Shown here: positions 27,129-36,672 of the stretch, in pieces | How positions within the stretch are numbered: position 1 is the first letter of the stretch | How the letters are laid out: every line of letters starts with the position of its first letter | NCBI RefSeq assembly: GCF_000313755.1 | Contig: NZ_AMZB01000105.1 | Coordinates: forward strand, 1-64,000 | Source of the DNA: Pseudomonas nitroreducens TX1 | GTDB taxonomy: Bacteria; Pseudomonadota; Gammaproteobacteria; Pseudomonadales; Pseudomonadaceae | DNA: 64,000 nucleotides | Reading direction: 5' to 3' | Notes under the pieces: model-generated | The model's database searches: none | Seen by the model: only the letters and a program-made list of their open reading frames with translations | Told to the model about the DNA's origin: nothing | Translations under genes and position numbers: made by a program

Positions 27129-29188
27129 CAGGCGTTGCCTTCGATGCCCAGCACCTTGAACAGGAAGGCGTATTCCAGCGCGACGTCCTTCAGGCCCTGG
27201 TAGCGACCGCTCATGCCGCCGTGGCCGGCGCCCAGGTCGGTCTTGAGCAGCAGCAGGTTGTTGTCGGTCTTGCTGACGCGCAGCTTGGCCACCCACTTGG
27301 CGGCTTCCCAGTACTGCACGCGGCTGTCGTTGTAGCCGGCCACCACCAGCAGGGCGGGATAGTCCTGCGCGCTGACATTCTCATAGGGTGCATAGGCGCG
27401 AATGCGCTCGTAGACCTCCGGCTCCTGCGGGTTGCCCCATTCGTCGTACTCGGTGACGGTCAGCGGCAGGTCGGGGTTGAGCATGCTGTTGAGCACATCG
27501 ACGAAGGGCACTTCGGCGATGGCCGCGGTGAACAGCTGCGGGCGCTGGTTGAGCACCGCGCCGATCAGCAGGCCGCCAGCGCTGCCGCCGCTGATTGCCA
27601 GTTGCGTCGGGGTGCTGTAGCCGTGGTCGAGCAGGTGTTCGGCGCAGGCGATGAAGTCGCTGAAGGTGTTCTGCTTGTGCGCAAGCTTGCCAGCGCGGTA
27701 CCAGGCTTCACCCAGCTCGCCGCCTCCGCGCACATGGGCGATGGCGAAGACGAAGCCGCGCTCCAGCAGGCTCAGGCGGGCGTGGGAGAACCAGGGGTCG
27801 AGGCTCTCGCCGTAGGCGCCATAACCATAGAGGTAGAGCGGCGCGGGCTTGCCGCGAGCAATGTCTTCCAGCACCTCGCGGCGGCCGACCAGGCTGATCG
27901 GCACCTGCACGCCGTCGGTGGCGTCGGCCCAGAGGCGGCGGCTTTCATAGGCGTCGGCGTCGAACGGGCCTTCCACCGGGGTTTGCTTGAGGACTTTCTG
28001 TTCGCCGCTGGCGAGGTCCAGCTGGCGGATCTGTGCCGGGCGATTGAGGGCCTCGTAGCGCAGGCGGATCACCGCGCTGTCGAACTCCAGGCTGTCCTGC
28101 ACGTAGAGGTTGTAGGCGGCGTCCGGCAGGTCGACGCGGTGCGCCGGCTGGCCGTGCGGGTGAACTTCGACGATCGGCAGGCCGCCTTCGCGCAGGCTCA
28201 GGGTCAGTGCGCTGGCGCTCAGGGTCAGGCCTTCGAGCATCACGTCGTCGCGGTGCGCCACCAGCTCGCGCCAGTGTTCGCGGGTCGGCTGCGCTTCGCT
28301 GGCGTGGTAAAGGGCGAAGTTGATGCCGGCCTGGTTGCTGCGGATCAGCCAGGCCCAGTCGTCCCCGAGACGGCCATGGTCCGGGTAGTACTCGTGGCCT
28401 TCTTCGCGCGGCGCCAGGCAGACGAACTCGCCCTCGGGCTTGTCGGCGTCCAGCACCCAGGCTTCGCTGGTGGTCTTGCTGTTGAGCAGCAGGACCAGCT
28501 GACGCTCGGAGCTGGCGCGGTAGCAGTTGAGGAAGAAACGCCCGTCGGGCTCCTCGAACATCAGCTGCGCACCGCTGTCGCCCAGGCGGTGGCGATAGAG
28601 CTTGTGCGGGCGATGGGTGTCGTCCAGCTCGCCGAAGAACAGGGTACGGTTGTCGTTGGCCCAGGTCAGGCTGCCGTCGCAGTCGTCGAAAGGCAGGGTG
28701 GTGACGCTGCCGTCGGCCAGTTCCTTCACGTAGAGGGTGTAGATCTCGTCGCCACTGGTATCCAGGCTGTAAGCCAGCTTCGAATGATCGGGGCTGATGC
28801 TGAAGGCGCCGACCGACAGGAAGCCGTCGCCAGCCAGTTCGTTCGGGTCCAGCAACAACTGCTCGGCGCTCGCCTCGACGGTCAGCGAACCATCGGCTGG
28901 GCGCGGGCTGCGGTAATGGCGTGGGTACTCGTCGCCGGCTGTGGTGCGCTGGTAGTAGAGCCAGGGGCCCCAGGGCGTGGGCAGCGACAGGTCGGTCTCG
29001 CGGATGCGGCCCTTGATCTCCTGGAACAGGATTTCGCGCAGTTTCGTCTGAGGAAGAAGTCGATCTTCCAGGTAGGCATTTTCTGCTTTCAGGTAGTCGA
29101 GGACATCTTCGGCGTCGCGATTCTCCAGCCAGGCATAGGGATCGGCGGCGGCCTCGCGGCGGGCGATGGGGGGCTGGCGGTCGGTCAT
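27128..29188 (-). CDS. ptrB: oligopeptidase B / prolyl-oligopeptidase family (PtrB)
   Basis: 686 aa S9A serine peptidase. A beta-propeller occupies about residues 70-400 and an alpha/beta-hydrolase domain about 410-686. The catalytic triad fits Ser in ISGGSAGGLL, Asp in VVAGYNDSRV and His in GAGHGGMSGR. The phrase AIAHVRGGGELGEAWYRAGK is characteristic of oligopeptidase B, which cleaves after Arg/Lys in short peptides. ATG at 29188 has GAGG upstream. It diverges from the membrane-protein gene at 29292. Confidence 0.92.
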   Translation of the reverse strand: MTDRQPPIARREAAADPYAWLENRDAEDVLDYLKAENAYLEDRLLPQTKLREILFQEIKGRIRETDLSLPTPWGPWLYYQRTTAGDEYPRHYRSPRPADGSLTVEASAEQLLLDPNELAGDGFLSVGAFSISPDHSKLAYSLDTSGDEIYTLYVKELADGSVTTLPFDDCDGSLTWANDNRTLFFGELDDTHRPHKLYRHRLGDSGAQLMFEEPDGRFFLNCYRASSERQLVLLLNSKTTSEAWVLDADKPEGEFVCLAPREEGHEYYPDHGRLGDDWAWLIRSNQAGINFALYHASEAQPTREHWRELVAHRDDVMLEGLTLSASALTLSLREGGLPIVEVHPHGQPAHRVDLPDAAYNLYVQDSLEFDSAVIRLRYEALNRPAQIRQLDLASGEQKVLKQTPVEGPFDADAYESRRLWADATDGVQVPISLVGRREVLEDIARGKPAPLYLYGYGAYGESLDPWFSHARLSLLERGFVFAIAHVRGGGELGEAWYRAGKLAHKQNTFSDFIACAEHLLDHGYSTPTQLAISGGSAGGLLIGAVLNQRPQLFTAAIAEVPFVDVLNSMLNPDLPLTVTEYDEWGNPQEPEVYERIRAYAPYENVSAQDYPALLVVAGYNDSRVQYWEAAKWVAKLRVSKTDNNLLLLKTDLGAGHGGMSGRYQGLKDVALEYAFLFKVLGIEGNA

Positions 29189-29291
29189 GGCGAATCCTCG
29201 GCGGCGGCATGGATGACGCCCGGCTGCGCACCCATGGGGAAAAGCAGCTATCATACGCACCCCTCTGTCGACACCGCACGTACGCACGCGC

Positions 29292-29762
29292 ATGAACGAA
29301 CACGATTACACGCTTGCCTGGGGCGCCTATATCGCCGCCGGCCTTGGCCTGACCCTGGTCTGGTTCCTGATGACCGGCTGGATGTGGCGCTGGCTGCGCG
29401 AACCCCTGCGGGTGATCGTCATCGTGCTGCTGTTCACTCCGACCCCGGTGGACCCGGCGAACAACCTGTACGCCCCGGCGATCGCCATCACCGCACTGGA
29501 CGTGGTGTTCAAGGTCGGCAACAACGCCTGGCGCGCCGTCTCCGATCTTGCCCTGGTGCTGCTTGCCGCGTTCGGCCTGTACCTGCTGTTCGTATTGATC
29601 CGCTGGCCACTGGAGCGTTCGCTGAAGAAGCGCCGCCAGGACAAGGAAGCCGAAGACGAGCCGACGCTGCGCCAGCTGATGCAGCCTGAACTGGTCGAGG
29701 GCGTCGACGCCCACCCGAGCGAACGGCGCGACAACCGCGCGCGGATCGAACCGCGCCTCTAG
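29292..29762 (+). CDS. conserved small inner-membrane protein
   Basis: 156 aa. Three hydrophobic segments at about residues 9-31, 37-55 and 88-108 are followed by a highly charged cytoplasmic tail (ERSLKKRRQDKEAEDEP). Between segments lies TPTPVDPANNLYAPAIAITALDVVFK. No known domain is recognised. It sits upstream of the HIT and glutamine-amidotransferase genes, the same order as in P. aeruginosa (from memory), but the 64-nt gap leaves operon membership open. Confidence 0.75.
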   Translation: MNEHDYTLAWGAYIAAGLGLTLVWFLMTGWMWRWLREPLRVIVIVLLFTPTPVDPANNLYAPAIAITALDVVFKVGNNAWRAVSDLALVLLAAFGLYLLFVLIRWPLERSLKKRRQDKEAEDEPTLRQLMQPELVEGVDAHPSERRDNRARIEPRL

Positions 29763-29826
29763 TCCGGCCTTGCGTCCTGCCCCGCACGCGTCCAGCATGA
29801 ACTGAACAGCCTTTCGAGGAGTTCCC

Positions 29827-30273
29827 ATGGACTGCGTGTTCTGCGCCATCGCGGCCGGTCGCGTGCCGGCCCGTATCCTCTACGAAGACGATCATTTCAT
29901 CGTGCTGCTGGACATCTACCCCCTGCGCCCCGCACACCTGCTGCTGGTGGCCCGCGAGCACGCGACCTTCCTGCACCAGCTCTCCGAGGCGGCGCAACAG
30001 GACCTGATCCCGCTGGCCGAGCGCATGGAGCGCGTGCTGCGCCGCGCCGGCTATGGGCGGGTCGGTATCAACCTGTTGGTCAACGATGGCCCCGCGGCCA
30101 ACCAGCACGTACCACATTTTCATCTGCACCTTATCCCGCGAGAGTTGAGCGACCTGCCGGCCCTGCTGCTGCGCGCGCTCACGCGGTTCCTGCCGTTGGG
30201 GCGGAAAAGGATGCAGAATCGCCTGGAACGCGAGCTGCATCAGCTGCGCGAGGCACTGATGGAGGAGAACTGA
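29827..30273 (+). CDS. HIT-family nucleotide hydrolase
   Basis: 148 aa histidine-triad protein. CVFCAIAAG supplies the N-terminal cysteine pair that binds zinc, and HVPHFHLHLIPR is the catalytic HxHxH triad. Such proteins hydrolyse AMP-linked or diadenosine substrates. A C-terminal helix rich in Arg/Leu extends beyond the core. GAGGAG lies just upstream of ATG 29827 (cgaggagttcccatg). The next gene starts 3 nt after its stop. Confidence 0.88.
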   Translation: MDCVFCAIAAGRVPARILYEDDHFIVLLDIYPLRPAHLLLVAREHATFLHQLSEAAQQDLIPLAERMERVLRRAGYGRVGINLLVNDGPAANQHVPHFHLHLIPRELSDLPALLLRALTRFLPLGRKRMQNRLERELHQLREALMEEN

Positions 30274-30276
30274 TTC

Positions 30277-31050
30277 ATGTGCGAGTTGCTCGGCATGAGC
30301 GCCAACGTCCCGACGGACATCGTCTTCAGCTTCACCGGGCTGATGCAGCGCGGCGGCGGCACCGGCCCGCACCGTGACGGCTGGGGCATTGCCTTCTATG
30401 AAGGGCGCGGTGTGCGGCTGTTCCAGGACCCGTCAGCCAGCGTCGACTCGGAAGTTGCGCGGCTGGTGCAGCGCTATCCGATCAAGAGCGAAGCGGTGAT
30501 CGGCCATATCCGCCAGGCCAACGTCGGCAAGGTCTGCCTGTCCAACACCCACCCGTTCGTGCGCGAAATGGGCGGCCGCTACTGGACGTTCGCCCACAAC
30601 GGCCAGCTTGCCGACTTCCATCCCGAGCCCGGCCTTTGCCGCGCAGTGGGCGACACCGACAGCGAAGCGGCTTTCTGCGACCTGCTCAACCGCGTGCGCC
30701 GAGCCTTCCCCGAGCCCGTGCCGGTAGAGGTGCTGCTGCCCACCCTGGTCACTGCCTGCGCCTCCTACCGGGAGAAGGGCGTGTTCAACTGCCTGCTCAG
30801 TGACGGCGACTGGTTGTTCACCTTCTGCAGCACCAAGCTGGCCTGGATTACCCGCCGCGCGCCGTTCGGCCCGGCCCGCCTGCGTGATGCCGACGTCACG
30901 GTGGACTTCCAGTCGGAAACCACCCCCAACGACGTGGTGACGGTGATTGCCACCGAACCGCTGACCGACAACGAAAACTGGACCCTGATGCAGGGCGGCG
31001 AATGGATGCTCTGGTGGCGTGGCGAGATCGTCACCCAGGGCCGCATCTGA
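30277..31050 (+). CDS. class II glutamine amidotransferase (YafJ-like)
   Basis: 257 aa. The nucleophile is Cys2 after Met removal ([12 protein letters not shown]). [21 protein letters not shown] and [20 protein letters not shown] are the Ntn-hydrolase glutaminase signatures, and FAHNGQL completes the pocket. There is no synthase domain, so the acceptor of the ammonia is unknown. GGAG precedes the start. It is tightly linked to the HIT gene (3 nt). Confidence 0.87.
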   Translation: MCELLGMSANVPTDIVFSFTGLMQRGGGTGPHRDGWGIAFYEGRGVRLFQDPSASVDSEVARLVQRYPIKSEAVIGHIRQANVGKVCLSNTHPFVREMGGRYWTFAHNGQLADFHPEPGLCRAVGDTDSEAAFCDLLNRVRRAFPEPVPVEVLLPTLVTACASYREKGVFNCLLSDGDWLFTFCSTKLAWITRRAPFGPARLRDADVTVDFQSETTPNDVVTVIATEPLTDNENWTLMQGGEWMLWWRGEIVTQGRI

Positions 31051-31140
31051 TCGGGACGTGAAGCATTCCCGGAATGCCGGTGCGGCAAACGGGAGAATCC
31101 GGCGTCGCCTTGCACATCCATAAGAACGAAGGGGAAAAGA

Positions 31141-31665
31141 ATGCTACGCAGCTACGTACGCATGGTGCTGTTTGCGCTGGGGCTGATGGTCGCGGTCCAG
31201 GTGCCGGGCTTCATCAAGGACTACGCGCAACGCGTCGACGCCCATCGCATCGAGGCAGCCCAGGCACTGCAGGGCTTCAAGGACACATCGGGGCAGTTCT
31301 TCAAGGGTGACCTGAGTGCCCTGGTGGCGCACTACCGTGGCAGCGCCGATCCGGTATTCCAGCGTGACGCCGATAACATCGAGCGCCTGATGCGCCGCGC
31401 CCAGTTGTTCGAGAACGAATGGCAGGCGCTGCAGGGCAACTGGTACCAGCGCGCGCTGCACATGCTGACTGCGCCGAACCACGAGCTGCTGCAGGAAACC
31501 TACGCGAATTATCGTTACCAGGTGGTGCTGGAGCCCGAGGCCATCGGCTGGGCGCTGGCCGGCGGCCTGCTGCTGGCGTGGATCGCCGAGGTGCTGATGG
31601 CCTCGGTGGCGGCGCTGGTGGGCCTGGGGGACAACCGCCACGCTTCGCGGCGGCATTGGAACTGA
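31141..31665 (+). CDS. DUF2937 membrane protein
   Basis: 174 aa. An N-terminal membrane segment (VLFALGLMVAVQVPGFI) is followed by a long helical, coiled-coil-like soluble part (RVDAHRIEAAQALQGF ... NIERLMRRAQLFENEWQAL) and a C-terminal membrane segment (AIGWALAGGLLLAWIAEVLMASVAALVGL). The family's function is unknown. ATG at 31141 follows a purine-rich site (gaaggggaaaag). Confidence 0.82.
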   Translation: MLRSYVRMVLFALGLMVAVQVPGFIKDYAQRVDAHRIEAAQALQGFKDTSGQFFKGDLSALVAHYRGSADPVFQRDADNIERLMRRAQLFENEWQALQGNWYQRALHMLTAPNHELLQETYANYRYQVVLEPEAIGWALAGGLLLAWIAEVLMASVAALVGLGDNRHASRRHWN

Positions 31666-31681
31666 ACCTCGACGGCTCTTC

Positions 31682-31770
31682 GTAGGAGCGAGCTTGCTCG
31701 CGAGCCGGTATCAGCCCGACGTGTCGATGTCAGGTGGGATGCCGTTGTTCGCGAGCAAGCTCGCTCCTAC
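31682..31770. repeat. REPIN element (copy 3), overlapping the aceK stop codon
   Basis: The arms GTAGGAGCGAGCTTGCTCGC and GCGAGCAAGCTCGCTCCTAC are intact, with a longer spacer (about 49 nt) than the other copies. On the minus strand the TAG stop of aceK (31769-31767) lies inside the GTAGGAGCG arm, so the repeat abuts the end of the gene. Confidence 0.92.
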
Positions 31771-33515
31771 AGGTTGGCCTGACGCCCCAAGGCTACCTCC
31801 GGCGATTCATGCCGGCGGTAGGGGAACACGTCGATCACTTTTCCCGCGCGAATCTGCTCCTGCAGCCCCTTCCAGTAATCCGCGTCGAACAGGTTGCCGT
31901 GCAGCTTGGCGAATTGCCGCCGCAGCTTCAGGTCGACGAACAGGAAACGCGGGAACTCTTCCGGGAACACATCCATCGGCCCCACCGAGTACCAGGGCTC
32001 GGAGGACATCTCGTCCTCTTCGTAGCGCGCCGGCGGGATGTGGCGGAAGTTCACTTCGGTCAGGTAGCTGATCTCGTCATAGTCGTAGAACACCACGCGG
32101 CCGTGGCGGGTGACGCCGAAATTCTTCAGCAGCATGTCGCCGGGGAAGATGTTCGCCGCCGCCAGTTGCTTGATTGCCAGGCCGTAGTCCTTCAGCGCTT
32201 CTTCCACCTGCGCCGGGGTGGCGTGTTCCAGGTAGATGTTCAGCGGAGTCATGCGGCGTTCGGTCCAGCAGTGGCGGATCAGCACCACGTCGCCTTCCAG
32301 CATCACGGTGGAGGGCGCGACGTCGAGCAGTTCGGCAAGGCAGTCGGGATCGAACTTGCCCACCGGGAAGCGGAAGTCGGCGAACTGCTGGGTATCGGCC
32401 AGGCGCCCGACGCGGTCATGGTTCTTCACCAACTGGTACTTCTGGATCACCGTGGCGTGGTCAACGGTCTTGGCCGGGTTGAAGTTGTCCTTGATGATCT
32501 TGAACACGGTGTTGAAGCCCGGCAGGGTGAAGACGCTCATCACCATGCCGCGCACCCCCGGGGCCATGACGAAGCGGTCGTCGGTGGTGGCCAGGTGGTT
32601 GATCAGCGCGCGGTAGAACTCGCTCTTGCCCTGCTTGTAGAAGCCGATGGAGGTGTACAGCTCGGCGATGTGCTTGCCCGGCAGCAGACGCTTGAGGAAG
32701 GCGACCATTTCCGCCGGCACCGGCGCGTCGACCATGAAGTAGGAGCGGGTGAAGGAAAAGATGATCGAGACTTCCGCCTCGTCAGTGATCACCGTGTCGA
32801 ACTGGATGCCGCGGCCCTCGTGGTGCACCAGCGGGAACACCAGCGGCCACTGCTCCTCGGGAGTGAACAGGCGGCCCACCAGGTAGGCGCCCTTGTTGCG
32901 GTAGAACACCGAGCCGATCAGTTCGATGGTCAGGGTCGGGTCCTTGCACACCCAGTCCGGCAGGTTGGCATGCAGCAGGTTGTCCATGCGCTCCAGGTCG
33001 CGTTCACGGTCGTCGTAGTCCACGGCGAAACGGTAGTCATCGAAGATGTTCTCCAGCGCCTGGCGCAGCTTGCCGCCGGGCCGGTAGATGCGCGTGTGCG
33101 GATCGCGCGAATGGGCGCGCAGCGAGGGCCGAGTGGTGTGCACGAACATCGTGCCGTCGCTGATGTTGTCGTGGCTGAACAGGCCGCAGAAGATCGAGTT
33201 GAACCAGGTTTCCGCCAGTTCGTCGTCCAGCCGCGGATCGATCAGGGTGATGTAGGCGCTCTTCGCGATCGGCCAGCGCTCCACGTCCACCAGATCGATG
33301 CCGGCCATGGCGCGGGTCAGGCGGCCAACGGTCTCGGCGACCATTTCCTCGTACAGCTCGATGCGCTCGGCGGAAGCCCGCTGGGCCTCCTGCCACTGCG
33401 CCTGCTCGAAACGCGCGGGCGCTCCGGCGGTGATCTGGTGGAACTTTGCGCGGTAGTCGTCGAAGCCTTCGAGGATCAGGGTCGCGATCTCGGTTGCTGG
33501 CCAGTGCTGAGCCAT
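31767..33515 (-). CDS. aceK: isocitrate dehydrogenase kinase/phosphatase
   Basis: 582 aa bifunctional enzyme that phosphorylates or dephosphorylates isocitrate dehydrogenase and thereby controls flux into the glyoxylate shunt. The ATP-binding stretch [17 protein letters not shown] and the catalytic region [22 protein letters not shown] are both typical. Length is normal. GAGG lies 10 nt before ATG 33515; the TAG stop lies within a REPIN arm. The genes around it are not aceA/aceB, so it is a single-gene unit as in P. aeruginosa. Confidence 0.95.
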   Translation of the reverse strand: MAQHWPATEIATLILEGFDDYRAKFHQITAGAPARFEQAQWQEAQRASAERIELYEEMVAETVGRLTRAMAGIDLVDVERWPIAKSAYITLIDPRLDDELAETWFNSIFCGLFSHDNISDGTMFVHTTRPSLRAHSRDPHTRIYRPGGKLRQALENIFDDYRFAVDYDDRERDLERMDNLLHANLPDWVCKDPTLTIELIGSVFYRNKGAYLVGRLFTPEEQWPLVFPLVHHEGRGIQFDTVITDEAEVSIIFSFTRSYFMVDAPVPAEMVAFLKRLLPGKHIAELYTSIGFYKQGKSEFYRALINHLATTDDRFVMAPGVRGMVMSVFTLPGFNTVFKIIKDNFNPAKTVDHATVIQKYQLVKNHDRVGRLADTQQFADFRFPVGKFDPDCLAELLDVAPSTVMLEGDVVLIRHCWTERRMTPLNIYLEHATPAQVEEALKDYGLAIKQLAAANIFPGDMLLKNFGVTRHGRVVFYDYDEISYLTEVNFRHIPPARYEEDEMSSEPWYSVGPMDVFPEEFPRFLFVDLKLRRQFAKLHGNLFDADYWKGLQEQIRAGKVIDVFPYRRHESPEVALGRQANL

Positions 33516-33678
33516 GGGAGTGCCTCTGCAGAGTTCTTGTGCAGCGAGCTTAGCCAGGGGGGACGGCAAGGGAAAGGGCGGATTCGTCAGCATTTGCCGC
33601 CACTTTCCCGCCGATTTCGCGCGTATGCTGGTCGCCCCGTTCCCGGGGGCAATCGTTTCGGCAAGGAGCTGATATCCG

Positions 33679-34176
33679 ATGAATGAGATCCACATTGAGC
33701 GTTGCACCGAGCAGCATATTGAGGCGTTGACCGCCCTCTACAATGAGCCTGCCGTGGCCCGCCAGGTGCTGCAGATGCCGTATCAGGCACCCGCTCTGTG
33801 GCGCAAGCGCATGTGCCTGGATGAGGAGGGGCTGGTGACGCTGGCGGCCATGCATCAGGGCGAATTGGTAGGGACTGCCACATTGGACAAGTGCATTCGC
33901 CTGCGCCGCAGTCATGCCGGCAGCATCGGCATGGGCGTCGCCGTGGCTTGGCAAGGACGAGGCATTGGCAGTCGGCTGTTGGCGGAGTTGCTGGAGATTG
34001 CCGATAACTGGATGAACCTGCGTCGCGTCGAACTTACGGTCTACAGCGACAATGAGCCCGCCATTTCGCTGTACCGCAAGTTCGGCTTCGTCGAGGAAGG
34101 CACGCTACGCGATTACGCCTACCGCGATGGCGAATTCGCCGACGCACTGAGCATGGCCCGGCTGCGTCGCCGTTGA
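33679..34176 (+). CDS. GNAT-family N-acetyltransferase
   Basis: 165 aa. The acetyl-CoA loop is [22 protein letters not shown] (Q/RxxGxG/A type), preceded by IGMGV and followed by [33 protein letters not shown]. The last phrase resembles YhhY/RimJ-like amino-acid or protein N-acetyltransferases. The substrate is unknown. It diverges from aceK, with 163 nt between the two starts. Confidence 0.85.
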   Translation: MNEIHIERCTEQHIEALTALYNEPAVARQVLQMPYQAPALWRKRMCLDEEGLVTLAAMHQGELVGTATLDKCIRLRRSHAGSIGMGVAVAWQGRGIGSRLLAELLEIADNWMNLRRVELTVYSDNEPAISLYRKFGFVEEGTLRDYAYRDGEFADALSMARLRRR

Positions 34177-34261
34177 CGGTGGACTTTGAAAGTCAGCTAT
34201 GGATGGATGCTGTTTTCCACTGGCGTAGGCTGGTGGTTCGCTTGCCCTGGAGCTCTTTGCG

Positions 34262-35167
34262 ATGAACGTCGCTGCCTTGTTGAACCTGCTCGCTCTGGCT
34301 GCCATCTGGGGCGCCAGCTTTCTCTTCATGCGCCAACTGGTGCCCGCTATTGGCGTCATGCCGACGGCGTTCTTCCGGGTTTTCCTCTCGGCCATCGGGC
34401 TGGTCGTGATCCTGCTGGCGATGCGCACACGCTGGGACTTTCGCGGCAAGCTTTCGCGCATCCTGACCATCGGTGTGATCAGCTCGGGCATCCCGGTGTT
34501 GATGTACAGCCTGGCGGCGCAATTCCTGCCGGCGGGCTACTCGGCGATCTTCAACGCCACCACGCCGCTGATGGGCGTGCTGATCGGCTCGCTGTTCTTC
34601 GGCGAGTCACTGACCGGCGCAAAGGCGGGGGGCGTGCTGCTGGGGCTGGCCGGTGTGGCGGTGCTGACTCGCGCCGGCCCGGTGCCTTTTGATGCGGGAC
34701 TGCTATGGGGCGCCGCCGCCTGCCTGGTGGCGACGACCTGCTACGGTTTCGCCGGCTTCGTCACCAAGCGCTGGATCAACGACCAGGGCGGCCTGGACTT
34801 CGGTGTCTCGGCCCTGGGCAGCCAGACCGGCGCGACCCTGTGCCTGTTGCCGTTCTTCCTGGGTACCAGCCTGGACATGCCGCTGGCGCCGCTTCTCGAA
34901 CCGAAGATACTGCTGGCGCTGGCTGGCCTTGGCTTTCTCTGCACGTCCTTCGCCTACGTCCTGTACTTCCGCCTGCTGGCCAGCATCGGCCCGCTGAAGA
35001 CCATGACAGTGACCTTCCTGATTCCGCCGTTCGGTGTGTTCTGGGGCGTGCTGCTGCTGGACGAGTCGCTGTCCTGGGCGCACCTGCAGGGCGGCGTGCT
35101 GATCGCCCTGGCGCTTTGGCTGGTGCTGCGGCCGGCGCCGCAGCCCAAGGTGGAGGCGGCGGGGTGA
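34262..35167 (+). CDS. EamA-family DMT transporter
   Basis: 301 aa with about ten transmembrane helices in two EamA repeats (residues about 5-140 and 148-290). Typical motifs are WGASFLFMRQLVP in helix 1 and the repeat ends FFGESLTGAKAGGVLLGLAGV and LLDESLSWAHLQGGVLI. It exports metabolites or amino acids; the cargo is unknown. It is convergent with a second EamA gene, and the space between them is filled by repeats. Confidence 0.88.
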   Translation: MNVAALLNLLALAAIWGASFLFMRQLVPAIGVMPTAFFRVFLSAIGLVVILLAMRTRWDFRGKLSRILTIGVISSGIPVLMYSLAAQFLPAGYSAIFNATTPLMGVLIGSLFFGESLTGAKAGGVLLGLAGVAVLTRAGPVPFDAGLLWGAAACLVATTCYGFAGFVTKRWINDQGGLDFGVSALGSQTGATLCLLPFFLGTSLDMPLAPLLEPKILLALAGLGFLCTSFAYVLYFRLLASIGPLKTMTVTFLIPPFGVFWGVLLLDESLSWAHLQGGVLIALALWLVLRPAPQPKVEAAG

Positions 35168-35199
35168 GGGCTATGGACGTTTCCTGATAGCTTGTGCCT

Positions 35200-35488
35200 A
35201 CGAGTTTCCCTCTCCCCCGCCCTGGCTGCGCGCCCCGCTCCGAAGGGAGAGGGAGCAGTCCTCTGCGAGCTACAACTCCAGAGTTCTTCCTGTGTTGGCT
35301 GGACCGTTCGGACCTTCCAGGCGGCGCAGAATAGCCCCCTCTCGCTGAGGGGAGCGGGGGCGGTCCTCGGCGAGCTGTAACGTCTGAGTTCTTCCGGTGT
35401 TGGCAGGACCGCTCCGACCTTCCAGGCGGCGTAGAAAGTCCCCTCTCCCTTCAGGGAGAGGGTCAGGGAGAGGGAGCAGGCCCCACGG
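35200..35488. repeat. CCCTCTCCC-type palindromic repeat cluster with 104-bp tandem duplication
   Basis: This gene-free gap holds several G+C palindromes built from CCCTCTCCC / GGGAGAGGG. Two consecutive 104-bp units (starting near 35243 and 35347) share phrases such as GAGTTCTTCC, TGTTGGC.GGACCG and CTTCCAGGCGGCG, with a partial third at 35451. The first part (35209-35255: TCCCCCGCCCTGGCTGCGCG...) is the reverse complement of the segment at 52565-52600. No coding frame in it is credible. Confidence 0.85.
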
Positions 35489-35492
35489 TGGA

Positions 35493-36398
35493 CTACCCGT
35501 TATCTACCGCTTGTGCACTTCCAGCGCCTCGCGCCGGAGTTGCCTGGCGGAACACCAGCATCAGCCCCACCACGATCAGCCCCATGCCAAGCAGGCCCAG
35601 GGCTGAAAGGCGATTGCCGAACACCGCGTAATCCATCAGCGCCGTGACCGCCGGCACCAGGTAGAACAGGCTGGTGACGTTGACCAGGTTGCCCGCCGCG
35701 ATCATCCGATAGAGCAGCACGGTGGCCAGCACGGAGACCATCAGGCCCATCCACAGCGCACTGAGGATGAACGCGGCGTTCCACTCCACGTGCAGCGGCT
35801 GGAAGGGCGCAACGGCGAGGCACAGCACGAGCCCGGCAATGTATTGCAGGGGCAGGGTGCCCAGCGGGTTGTCGCGGATGTTCTTCTGCAGGATCGAACC
35901 ACCGGTGATCGACAGCAACGCCAGCAGGCAGCAGGCCAGCCCGGCGAAGGTGAGCCCGGACAGCCCGATGCTCTGGTAGACCACCATCACCAGCCCGATC
36001 AGCCCCAGTGCAAGGCCGCCCAGGCGCGGAGCCGAATGGCGGCGCTCGAGCAGGAAGCTGGTCAGCATCGGTTGCACGCCCAGCACCGTAGCGATGACGC
36101 CCGGAGTAACGTGCAGGTCCAGCGCCATCAGGTAGAAGATCGGGTAGATGCCCAACATCACCAGGCCGGTGAGCACGGCGTGGCGCAGCTGTTTGCGCTC
36201 GCGCGGCCAGCGCAGGCCGATCAGTGGCGAGAGGACCAGTAGCGCCACCAGTGCGGTACCGAAGCGGGCGATGAGGAACACCATCGGCGAAGCATGCGCC
36301 AGGCCCCACTTGCTGATGATGGCGGCGCTGCTCCACAGCAGCACGAACAGGGAGGTGCCGGCCAGGCCGGCCAGGGAGGAACGGTTGAGCGAAATCAT
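35493..36398 (-). CDS. EamA-family DMT transporter
   Basis: 301 aa, about ten transmembrane helices, two EamA repeats. Helix 1 reads LFVLLWSSAAIISKWGL and the second repeat ends VFGNRLSALGLLGMGLIVVGLML. ATG at 36398 (MISLNRSSLAG) has AGG at 8 nt; a GTG three codons upstream is possible. Cargo is unknown. It is convergent with the previous EamA gene but not its close copy, since the helix 1 and loop motifs differ. Confidence 0.87.
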   Translation of the reverse strand: MISLNRSSLAGLAGTSLFVLLWSSAAIISKWGLAHASPMVFLIARFGTALVALLVLSPLIGLRWPRERKQLRHAVLTGLVMLGIYPIFYLMALDLHVTPGVIATVLGVQPMLTSFLLERRHSAPRLGGLALGLIGLVMVVYQSIGLSGLTFAGLACCLLALLSITGGSILQKNIRDNPLGTLPLQYIAGLVLCLAVAPFQPLHVEWNAAFILSALWMGLMVSVLATVLLYRMIAAGNLVNVTSLFYLVPAVTALMDYAVFGNRLSALGLLGMGLIVVGLMLVFRQATPARGAGSAQAVDNG

Positions 36399-36510
36399 GC
36401 AATACACCTGTCGTCAGGCAGATCACGACCGGCCTTCGATGGGCCGGACACATACCGGGAGCCGCGTCAGTCGAGCGCGGCAAACCAGGCGATGGGAAAC
36501 GCGTGGGGCG

Positions 36511-36672
36511 TCAGAAACTCACGCCGGGTGGCGGGTAGGCCGCACCGGGAGGCGGAGGCGACGCGACAGCGACGACAGGAGGCGGGGGAGGACAGGCCGC
36601 ACCCGCACCCGCGCCGCGTGCCGGGGAGGCTGCGACGTTGATTGCCGGATCGGGCAATGGGTTTCGGGACAT
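36511..36672 (-). CDS. possible small proline/alanine-rich protein
   Basis: A 53-codon frame starts ATG at 36672 and encodes MSRNPLPDPAINVAASP, then ARGAGAGAACPPPPP, VVAVASPPPPGAAYPPPG and ends VSF. The low-complexity Pro/Ala/Gly content could be a short secreted or surface tail, but third-position GC (about 65 %) is lower than in neighbouring genes and the ribosome site is weak (AGG 10 nt away). It lies in the 440-nt gap between the EamA gene and the polyamine-binding protein gene. Treat as a candidate only; the rest of that gap shows no gene. Confidence 0.3.
   Translation of the reverse strand: MSRNPLPDPAINVAASPARGAGAGAACPPPPPVVAVASPPPPGAAYPPPGVSF

Noticed and set aside
27221-29689. 822-codon plus-strand open frame opposite ptrB
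   Set aside because: It is a shadow of the oligopeptidase gene in high-GC DNA. It has no family motifs and its N-terminus has no ribosome site, while the minus strand encodes a complete, catalytically intact peptidase.
34186-34692. 168-codon frame overlapping the first EamA gene
   Set aside because: It is out of frame with a clear ten-helix transporter and rich in Arg/Gly without motifs.
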